NCBI GenBank assembly: GCA_004195335.1
Contig: SDWK01000988.1
Span: 1-5,231, forward strand
Origin: Shewanella sp.
Lineage (GTDB): Bacteria > Pseudomonadota > Gammaproteobacteria > Enterobacterales > Shewanellaceae
Length of the DNA: 5,231 nt
Direction of reading: 5' to 3'
Of this stretch, positions 1 through 5,231 are shown piece by piece. Below the pieces are notes generated by a model. The model saw only the letters and a program-made list of their open reading frames with translations. It was not told the DNA's origin and made no database searches. Position 1 is the first letter of the stretch; each line of letters opens with the position of its first letter. The position numbers and the translations under genes are program-made.

Positions 1-39
1 GTCTAATATTAATACTAGGAGACTGGTTTTCAGTTATCG

Positions 40-50
40 CTATCATCTAA
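40..50 (+). promoter_or_regulatory. Weak candidate -10 element for the prkA operon
   Basis: The hexamer TATCAT at 41-46 differs from the TATAAT consensus at one base. It is preceded by C and followed by CTAA, which loosely resembles the stationary-phase sigma factor (RpoS) -10 pattern. Transcription would begin near 52-54 and give a leader of about 20 nt. No convincing -35 hexamer lies 16-18 bp upstream and there is no extended TG motif. E. coli yeaG is known to depend on RpoS, which makes an RpoS-type promoter reasonable, but the sequence match alone is weak and the true promoter could lie before the window. Confidence 0.2.
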
Positions 51-62
51 TTTAGGCGTTTC

Positions 63-71
63 AGGGGGTGA
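63..71 (+). promoter_or_regulatory. Ribosome binding site of prkA
   Basis: AGGGGGTGA matches the extended Shine-Dalgarno sequence AGGAGGTGA at eight of nine positions; the one difference still allows a G-U pair. The GGGGG core ends 6 nt before the ATG at 75, which is good spacing and fixes that start codon. Confidence 0.8.
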
Positions 72-74
72 AGA

Positions 75-2009
75 ATGGGCATATTTGAGCATTACCAACA
101 GCGCTATGAAAAAAAGCTCGATGAGGAATATTCATTACAGGATTTTTTGGAGATCTGTAAAACGGACCGTTCAGCATATGCATCGGCAGCCGAAAGACTA
201 CTGATTGCAATCGGTGAACCTGAAGTCGTTGATACAGCAAAAGATCCGATACTTAGTCGAATTTTCTCTAATCGATTAATTTCACGATTCCCGCAATTTA
301 AAGACTTTTACGGAATGGAAGAGCCTATCCAACAGATAGTCGCTTACTTAAAACATTCGGCTCAAGGTCTGGAAGAATCGAAACAGATCCTCTACTTATT
401 GGGCCCTGTAGGGGGAGGTAAATCTTCCCTTGCCGAGAAATTAAAAGCCTTAATGCAAAAGATACCTATCTATGTGTTAAGTGCTGATGGCAATAGAAGC
501 CCGGTAAATGATCACCCATTTTGCCTATTTAACCCTGAAGAGGACAGTGGGTTATTAAAGAGTGAATATAACATTCCATCTCGCTACCTCAAATCTATCA
601 TGTCTCCATGGGCTGTGAAGCGACTACACGACTACGGCGGCGATATATCAAAATTCAAAGTCGTAAAAGTATTTCCCTCTATTTTGGATCAGATGGCCAT
701 CGCTAAAACAGAGCCAGGAGATGAGAACAATCAGGACATCTCGTCGTTAGTAGGTAAAGTCGATATTAGACAACTGGAACATTTTGCTCAAAATGATGCC
801 GATGCTTACTCCTACTCTGGAGCATTATGCCGTGCAAATCAGGGGCTAATGGAATTCGTTGAGATGTTTAAAGCACCGATCAAGGTACTTCATCCACTAC
901 TGACAGCAACTCAAGAAGGGAACTATAACGGTACAGAAGGTCTGTCTGCCCTCCCCTATAATGGCATTATTCTTGCGCACTCTAATGAATCTGAGTGGAC
1001 GACGTTTAGAAATAACAAAACAAATGAAGCATTTCTGGACAGGGTTTATATTGTAAAAGTACCTTATTGCTTAAGAGTGTCTGAAGAGATACAGATATAC
1101 AATAAGTTGCTAGCAAACTCTGAGCTGTCACAAGCTCCTTGTGCTCCCGGAACGCTGGAAACTCTCGCTCAGTTTAGTGTACTGTCACGAGTAATAGCAC
1201 CGGAAAACTCCTCAATTTTTTCTAAAATGCGAGTCTATGATGGTGAAAGTTTAAAAGACACCGATCCTAAAGCAAAATCCTATCAGGAATACCGTGATTA
1301 CGCTGGTGTTGATGAGGGAATGCAGGGGTTATCCACCCGATTCGCCTTTAAGATTTTATCTAAAGTCTTTAACTTCGATCACAGCGAAATTGCTGCAAAT
1401 CCAGTACACCTTTTCTATGTATTGGAACGACAAATTGAACAGGAGCAATTCCCAACTGAAATTGCCGAACGCTACTTGGAGTCTCTCAAAGGCTACCTAA
1501 TACCTAAGTATGTAGAGTTTATAGGTAAAGAGATACAGACGGCCTATTTGGAGTCGTATTCTGAATACGGTCAAAACATTTTTGACCGTTACGTTACCTA
1601 TGCAGACTTCTGGATTCAAGATCAAGAATATCGTGATCCTGAAACCGGCCAATTGTTCGACCGCTCAGCCCTCAATGCCGAGCTCGAAAAAATTGAAAAA
1701 CCTGCAGGCATTAGTAATCCTAAAGATTTCAGAAATGAGATCGTTAACTTTGTACTCAGAGCACGTGCCAACAATGATGGCTCGAATCCATTATGGACGA
1801 GTTATGAAAAGCTGCGTACCGTCATCGAGAAGAAGATGTTCTCCAATACAGAAGATCTGTTACCTGTCATCTCATTTAATGCCAAAACATCAACCGATGA
1901 TCAACGTAAACACGATGATTTTGTGCATCGTATGATGGAAAAAGGCTACACAGAAAAGCAAGTCAGATTGCTTTCAGAGTGGTATCTGAGAGTAAGAAAG
2001 TCTTCTTAA
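75..2009 (+). CDS. yeaG: PrkA/YeaG family AAA+ ATPase, putative serine protein kinase
   Basis: This 644-residue cytoplasmic protein has the same length as E. coli YeaG and reads almost colinearly with it. It has an N-terminal AAA+ domain of the PrkA type (roughly residues 20-380) and a C-terminal PrkA domain (roughly 390-640). Visible motifs are a Walker A loop GPVGGGKSS at 110-118 with K116, a Walker B-like stretch ANQGLMEFVE at 254-263 that lacks the usual Asp-Glu pair, a sensor-1-like AHSNESEW at 301-308 with N304, and a probable arginine finger FLDR with R323. Family members have been reported to phosphorylate serine/threonine substrates, and a Bacillus homologue has been described as an ATP-dependent protease; the physiological substrates are unsettled. 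In E. coli the gene contributes to adaptation to nitrogen starvation and other stationary-phase stresses. It is the first gene of the operon with yeaH and spoVR. The ATG at 75 has a strong ribosome binding site and gives the expected N-terminus. The family assignment is very secure; the kinase activity is inherited from the literature. Confidence 0.97.
   Translation: MGIFEHYQQRYEKKLDEEYSLQDFLEICKTDRSAYASAAERLLIAIGEPEVVDTAKDPILSRIFSNRLISRFPQFKDFYGMEEPIQQIVAYLKHSAQGLEESKQILYLLGPVGGGKSSLAEKLKALMQKIPIYVLSADGNRSPVNDHPFCLFNPEEDSGLLKSEYNIPSRYLKSIMSPWAVKRLHDYGGDISKFKVVKVFPSILDQMAIAKTEPGDENNQDISSLVGKVDIRQLEHFAQNDADAYSYSGALCRANQGLMEFVEMFKAPIKVLHPLLTATQEGNYNGTEGLSALPYNGIILAHSNESEWTTFRNNKTNEAFLDRVYIVKVPYCLRVSEEIQIYNKLLANSELSQAPCAPGTLETLAQFSVLSRVIAPENSSIFSKMRVYDGESLKDTDPKAKSYQEYRDYAGVDEGMQGLSTRFAFKILSKVFNFDHSEIAANPVHLFYVLERQIEQEQFPTEIAERYLESLKGYLIPKYVEFIGKEIQTAYLESYSEYGQNIFDRYVTYADFWIQDQEYRDPETGQLFDRSALNAELEKIEKPAGISNPKDFRNEIVNFVLRARANNDGSNPLWTSYEKLRTVIEKKMFSNTEDLLPVISFNAKTSTDDQRKHDDFVHRMMEKGYTEKQVRLLSEWYLRVRKSS
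1567..1589 (+). repeat. Perfect 10-bp inverted repeat inside prkA
   Basis: ACGGTCAAAA at 1567-1576 and TTTTGACCGT at 1580-1589 are exact reverse complements separated by only CAT. The repeat lies within codons for a conserved peptide (around residues 498-505 of PrkA). In RNA it could form a small tight hairpin. It is most likely a by-product of the encoded peptide, and I assign no function. Confidence 0.4.
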
Positions 2010-2018
2010 AATAGACAT

Positions 2019-2043
2019 GCAGGGAGCATTAACGGCTTCCTGC
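2019..2043 (+). promoter_or_regulatory. Intercistronic hairpin between prkA and yeaH
   Basis: GCAGGGAGC (2019-2027) pairs with GCTTCCTGC (2035-2043) over nine base pairs including one G-U, with a 7-nt loop ATTAACG. It starts 9 nt after the prkA stop and ends 8 nt before the yeaH Shine-Dalgarno sequence. No T-run follows, so it is not a typical intrinsic terminator. It may mark an RNA processing or 3'-end protection site, or tune yeaH translation; the role is inferred from position alone. Confidence 0.5.
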
Positions 2044-2051
2044 GTTGACTT

Positions 2052-2059
2052 GGGAGGTG
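2052..2059 (+). promoter_or_regulatory. Ribosome binding site of yeaH
   Basis: GGGAGGTG is a strong Shine-Dalgarno sequence whose GGAGG core ends 5 nt before the ATG at 2063. It decides the start: the in-frame TTG at 2045 would place this site inside the coding region. Confidence 0.8.
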
Positions 2060-2062
2060 CGC

Positions 2063-3331
2063 ATGGCAAATTTCATAGATAGACGACTCAATGCTAAAGG
2101 AAAAAGCACGGTTAATCGTCAACGATTTATCAACAGATACAAGCAACAAATAAAAAAAGCAGTGAGTGATGCCGTCACTCGACGCAGTGTTACTGATGTT
2201 GATAAGGGTGAAAAAATCGGGATCCCGACTAAAGACATTAGCGAACCTTTCTTTCATCAAGGACAAGGAGGCCTTAAGGAGCGAGTACATCCCGGTAATG
2301 ATCAATTTACTAGAGGAGATAAAATCGAGCGGCCACCTTCTGGCGGAGGGCAAGGTGCTGGCCAGGGTGATGCTTCCGATTCGGGTGAAGGGCAAGATGA
2401 TTTTGTTTTCCAAGTATCTAAGGACGAGTATCTTGAATTATTATTTGAAGATCTCGAGTTACCCAACTTACAAAATAATCGCCTAAACAAATTGGTTGAA
2501 TACCAAACCTATCGTGCAGGCTTTACCAATGATGGCGTGCCAGCAAATATCAATATTGTTCGCTCACTTCGCTCATCATTAGCACGTAGAATAGCAATGT
2601 CCTCCTCAAAGAAGGCTCAACTTGGCCTACTAGAGAAAGAGCTTGAAGAACTTGAAAATACACCAGGGGCAGAAGCGGAAAGAATTCTACTCATCAAAGA
2701 ACAGATAGAAGAGCTAAAGAAAAAGATAGCCAAGGTGCCCTTTATCGATACGTTTGATCTCAGATTCAATAACTTCGCAAAACGTGAGATCCCTTCGAGT
2801 CAAGCTGTCATGTTTTGTCTGATGGATGTGTCAGGTTCGATGGATCAGGCGACAAAGGATATGGCCAAGCGTTTTTATATTCTTCTTTACCTTTTTCTCA
2901 CCCGAACCTATAAGAATCTCGACGTTGTCTATATACGCCACCACACCCAAGCTAAAGAGGTTGATGAGCATGAGTTTTTCTATTCTCAGGAAACTGGAGG
3001 CACGATTGTATCCAGTGCATTAAAACTCATGCATAAAATACAAAAAGAGCGCTATCCTGAAAGCGAATGGAATATCTATGCAGCGCAGGCATCTGATGGT
3101 GACAATTGGGCTGATGACTCTCCGGGATGTAAGCAGATCCTTGAAGAAAAGCTCCTGCCCGTTGTCAGGTATTTTAGTTACATCGAGATCACTAACCGCG
3201 CCCATCAAACACTCTGGCGGGAGTATGAAAATCTCCAAAAGTCGTTTGATAACATCGCCGTCCAGCATATTAAACAAGCAGAAGATATTTACCCGGTATT
3301 TAGAGAACTATTTAAGAAACAAGCTGTTTAA
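2063..3331 (+). CDS. yeaH: YeaH/YhbH family (DUF444, UPF0229) protein with VWA/MIDAS site
   Basis: This 422-residue cytoplasmic protein matches E. coli YeaH (about 427 residues) throughout. The N-terminus (residues 7-32) is rich in Arg and Lys. A Gly/Gln/Ser-rich flexible linker covers about 92-112. A charged helical stretch at about 184-224 is likely a coiled coil. The C-terminal part (about 245-415) is a von Willebrand A-like domain with the metal-ion-dependent adhesion motif DVSGSM at 255-260, a TGGT turn at 311-314 and an SDGDNW motif at 344-349, which are likely to bring together the metal ligands. There is no signal peptide or membrane segment. The family has no settled biochemical role; it is almost always found beside prkA, and in E. 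coli both genes are induced in nitrogen starvation through NtrC. The Bacillus homologue YhbH is linked to sporulation. I chose the ATG at 2063 because it has the best ribosome binding site and begins MANFIDRR, the expected family start. The stop is followed after 9 bp by the SpoVR-family gene. Confidence 0.95.
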   Translation: MANFIDRRLNAKGKSTVNRQRFINRYKQQIKKAVSDAVTRRSVTDVDKGEKIGIPTKDISEPFFHQGQGGLKERVHPGNDQFTRGDKIERPPSGGGQGAGQGDASDSGEGQDDFVFQVSKDEYLELLFEDLELPNLQNNRLNKLVEYQTYRAGFTNDGVPANINIVRSLRSSLARRIAMSSSKKAQLGLLEKELEELENTPGAEAERILLIKEQIEELKKKIAKVPFIDTFDLRFNNFAKREIPSSQAVMFCLMDVSGSMDQATKDMAKRFYILLYLFLTRTYKNLDVVYIRHHTQAKEVDEHEFFYSQETGGTIVSSALKLMHKIQKERYPESEWNIYAAQASDGDNWADDSPGCKQILEEKLLPVVRYFSYIEITNRAHQTLWREYENLQKSFDNIAVQHIKQAEDIYPVFRELFKKQAV

Positions 3332-3336
3332 GGGGG
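3331..3336 (+). promoter_or_regulatory. Ribosome binding site of the spoVR/ycgB gene
   Basis: AGGGGG begins in the last base of the yeaH stop codon and ends 4 nt before the ATG at 3341. Ribosomes ending yeaH cover this site, so translation of the two genes is probably coupled. Confidence 0.7.
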
Positions 3337-3340
3337 CGCT

Positions 3341-4858
3341 ATGGATGCTAAAAGAAAGAGAACTCCACTTGATGACGGGCCCGATTGGAACTTCGAGCTA
3401 CTTCAGTCCTATTTAACTGAAATCGAAAGAGTGGCTGCACACTATAAGCTTGAATCTTATCCAAACCAGATAGAGGTCATAACAGCCGAGCAGATGATGG
3501 ATGCTTATGCTGGCATAGGCATGCCAATAGGTTATACCCACTGGTCTTTTGGTAAAAAATTTATTGAGACCGAACAAAGCTATAAGCGAGGACAGATGGG
3601 TCTGGCCTATGAGATTGTGATTAACTCAGATCCCTGTATCGCTTATCTTATGGAGGAAAATACCATCACAATGCAAGCTCTTGTGATGGCCCATGCGAGT
3701 TTCGGCCACAATAGTTTCTTCAAAAATAATTACCTCTTTAAAACCTGGACTGATGCAAGTTCGATTATAGACTATCTGGTTTTTGCGAAAAACTACATCA
3801 GTCAATGCGAGGAAATACACGGTACAAGCCAGGTTGAACTTATCGTCGACTCCTGTCATGCATTAATGAACTATGGCGTCGATCGCTATAAGCGCCCAAG
3901 CGAAATATCATTCAAAGAAGAACAGATCAGACAGAAAGAGAGAGAAGAATACCTACAGAGTCAGGTCAATGATCTATGGCGAACCATTCCCTTAACGCAT
4001 CACAATGATATCGAAAAGGAAGCGCTCAACTTTCCTGAAGAGCCTCAGGAAAATATTCTTTATTTTATAGAGAAGAATGCACCATTGTTAGAACCCTGGC
4101 AAAGGGAGATAGTTCGAATAGTACGAAAGATGGGCCAGTACTTTTACCCTCAGAAGCAAACTCAAGTCATGAATGAGGGCTGGGCGACCTTTTGGCATTA
4201 TACGATTCTCAATCACCTCTATGACGATGGCGTAGTCACCGATAGATTTATGATCGAGTTTCTTAAAAATCATACCAATGTCATTGCACAACCTAGCTAC
4301 AACAGCCCCTACTACAATGGAATAAACCCTTACGCCTTGGGGTTCAACATGTTTGTAGATATAAGAAGAATTTGTGAGTCGCCTACCGAGGAAGATAGAC
4401 TCTGGTTCCCAGATATTGCCGGCAGTAATTGGTTAGAAACATTACATTTTGCAATGCAAAACTTTAAAGATGAGAGTTTCATCAGCCAATATCTTTCGCC
4501 TAACATTATCAGGCAGTTCAAGCTTTTTAGCATTCTTGACGATGACAAAAAAAATTACCTGTCAGTTTCTGCTATCCATGATGAGCAAGGGTATCAAGAC
4601 ATCCGTCAGATGTTGTCGCAGCAATATAACCTTTCCAATATTGAACCTAACATTCAAGTTCAGAAAGTGGATATCACCGGAGATCGTTCTTTAACATTAA
4701 GGTATGTACCGACGAACAGTGTGCCATTAGCTGATAGTCGCCATGAAGTTGTCAAGCACCTACATAGGCTATGGGGATTTGATGTAAGTCTCGAAGAATT
4801 TAACGAAGAGGGAGGACAAAGTATTATTGCCTCTTGCCCGAACAAACAAGAAGAGTAA
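3341..4858 (+). CDS. ycgB: SpoVR family protein (YcgB homologue)
   Basis: This 505-residue protein is close in length to E. coli YcgB (510) and matches it along its length. The SpoVR domain covers most of the chain, about residues 12-430, followed by a C-terminal region with the conserved LSNIEPNIQV (431-440), GDRSLTLRY (447-455) and HRLWGFDV (475-482) segments. Conserved polar motifs include HASFGHN at 118-124 (H118, H123) and MNEGWATFWHY at 277-287 (N278, E279, H286), candidates for a metal or active site. No signal peptide or transmembrane helix is visible, so it is probably cytoplasmic. The Bacillus subtilis namesake, SpoVR, is needed for normal spore cortex formation; in non-sporulating gammaproteobacteria the role is unknown, though the gene is associated with stationary-phase and stress regulation. 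Its position 9 bp after yeaH makes it the last gene of the operon, unlike in E. coli, where ycgB lies far from yeaGH. The ATG at 3341 is supported by AGGGGG upstream; the first ten residues are basic and variable. The family call is secure, the function is not. Confidence 0.96.
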   Translation: MDAKRKRTPLDDGPDWNFELLQSYLTEIERVAAHYKLESYPNQIEVITAEQMMDAYAGIGMPIGYTHWSFGKKFIETEQSYKRGQMGLAYEIVINSDPCIAYLMEENTITMQALVMAHASFGHNSFFKNNYLFKTWTDASSIIDYLVFAKNYISQCEEIHGTSQVELIVDSCHALMNYGVDRYKRPSEISFKEEQIRQKEREEYLQSQVNDLWRTIPLTHHNDIEKEALNFPEEPQENILYFIEKNAPLLEPWQREIVRIVRKMGQYFYPQKQTQVMNEGWATFWHYTILNHLYDDGVVTDRFMIEFLKNHTNVIAQPSYNSPYYNGINPYALGFNMFVDIRRICESPTEEDRLWFPDIAGSNWLETLHFAMQNFKDESFISQYLSPNIIRQFKLFSILDDDKKNYLSVSAIHDEQGYQDIRQMLSQQYNLSNIEPNIQVQKVDITGDRSLTLRYVPTNSVPLADSRHEVVKHLHRLWGFDVSLEEFNEEGGQSIIASCPNKQEE

Positions 4859-4898
4859 ACACAACCGCGCTTCTGAATCATAGAGTTTGTTAATAGAC

Positions 4899-4930
4899 AT
4901 AAAAAAAGCGCCAATAGGCGCTTTTTTTAT
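4899..4930. terminator. Bidirectional intrinsic terminator between ycgB and rplY
   Basis: A perfect 14-bp inverted repeat (4899-4912 and 4917-4930) encloses the 4-nt loop AATA. The core stem is GCGCC/GGCGC, flanked by seven A on the left and seven T on the right, so each strand yields a GC hairpin followed by a U tract. It lies 40 bp past the ycgB stop and 16 bp past the rplY stop, and can end transcription from both convergent genes. Confidence 0.9.
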
Positions 4931-4946
4931 CATTCACACGTTACAA

Positions 4947-5231
4947 TTAAGCGTATGTGAAATCAATATGCTCGATAAGAGTCTTGAATGCGTGACGCTG
5001 CATTGCCTGCACACGAACTTTTACATCTTTACCATCTAAAGAGATAGTTAGATCGCTTGTGTAGAAATCTTCATTTCCTTGGATTTTGAGGATATCTTTC
5101 TGTTCAAATACGATAGCAACAGGCTCTTGACCTTTACCATAGATAACAGCAGGAACTTTGTCAGCATGACGTAGGCGGCGGCTCGAACCTTTCCCAATTT
5201 CAGTACGGACTTGAGCAGCAAAAGTGTAAGA
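4947..5231 (-). CDS. rplY: 50S ribosomal protein L25, lacking only the start codon at the window edge
   Basis: Ninety-four residues plus the stop codon are visible; the first codon here is Ser, and the initiating ATG would fall just past the window end, giving a 95-residue protein. Family hallmarks (numbering the missing Met as 1) are GKGSSRRLR at 14-22, VPAVIYG at 27-33, [13 protein letters not shown] at 57-69, and QAMQRH...HIDF at 76-92. L25 binds the loop E region of 5S rRNA in the central protuberance of the large ribosomal subunit. The protein ends directly after the 5S-binding domain, so this is the short gammaproteobacterial form (94 residues in E. coli) and not the longer CTC/TL5 type with a second domain. 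It is convergent with the prkA operon and shares its terminator. Its regulation is not visible because the promoter lies beyond the window. Identification is very secure. Confidence 0.96.
   Translation of the reverse strand, partial: SYTFAAQVRTEIGKGSSRRLRHADKVPAVIYGKGQEPVAIVFEQKDILKIQGNEDFYTSDLTISLDGKDVKVRVQAMQRHAFKTLIEHIDFTYA

Noticed and set aside
24..40. Possible sigma-54 promoter (TGG ... GC), suggested by NtrC control of E. coli yeaG
   Set aside because: The GG at 25-26 and GC at 39-40 are 12 bp apart instead of the required 10, and the surrounding bases do not match the TGGCAC/TTGC boxes.
2045..2062. Alternative upstream TTG start for yeaH, adding six residues (MTWEVR)
   Set aside because: The strong GGGAGGTG ribosome site lies inside this extension and directs initiation to the ATG at 2063; no good ribosome site precedes the TTG, and the family N-terminus begins with the FIDRRLN segment just after the ATG.
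2164..2180. Inverted repeat GAGTGA/TCACTC within yeaH
   Set aside because: Only six base pairs with a 5-nt spacer, inside coding sequence; expected by chance in a window of this size.
2006..2413. Antisense open frame of 135 codons opposite the start of yeaH
   Set aside because: It lies wholly opposite the prkA-yeaH junction and the well-conserved yeaH coding region, has no recognisable domain and no clear ribosome site; it is a shadow of yeaH.
4660..4914. Antisense open frame of 84 codons opposite the end of ycgB, beginning inside the terminator stem
   Set aside because: It overlaps the conserved C-terminus of the SpoVR protein, starts within the terminator hairpin and resembles no known protein.

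Overview
The window looks like ordinary chromosomal DNA from a gammaproteobacterium of moderate GC content. The proteins resemble Escherichia coli YeaG, YeaH and YcgB along nearly their whole length, as far as I can compare from memory. The partial L25 protein at the right end is the short, single-domain gammaproteobacterial form, with wording like that of Shewanella and related marine genera. I offer Shewanella or a near relative only as a plausible guess. There are no mobile elements, CRISPR repeats, RNA genes or prophage genes.

Layout. Positions 1-74 are a short leader, with an imperfect 16-bp palindrome, a weak candidate promoter and a strong ribosome binding site. Three complete genes then run in the same direction: prkA/yeaG (75-2009, AAA+ ATPase/putative serine protein kinase), yeaH (2063-3331, DUF444 protein with a von Willebrand A metal site) and a spoVR/ycgB homologue (3341-4858). 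The prkA-yeaH gap is 53 bp and contains a good hairpin. The yeaH-spoVR gap is only 9 bp, so those two are probably translationally coupled. A perfect 14-bp inverted repeat with A and T tracts (4899-4930) ends the operon. It can also serve the convergent rplY gene (ribosomal protein L25, minus strand, 4947 to the window edge), which lacks only its start codon here.

How the genes work together. PrkA, the DUF444 protein and SpoVR are known to co-occur widely in bacteria and archaea. In E. coli yeaG-yeaH are linked to nitrogen starvation and the RpoS stationary-phase response; in Bacillus the homologues affect sporulation. E. coli keeps ycgB at a separate locus, whereas here all three lie in one operon, which supports a shared function. 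The biochemical job of the trio is still poorly understood. The pairing of an AAA+ ATPase with a MIDAS-containing VWA protein recalls chelatase and MoxR/VWA systems, which is an inference rather than a demonstration. This known but under-explained module is the most interesting content of the window; I see no wholly new system.
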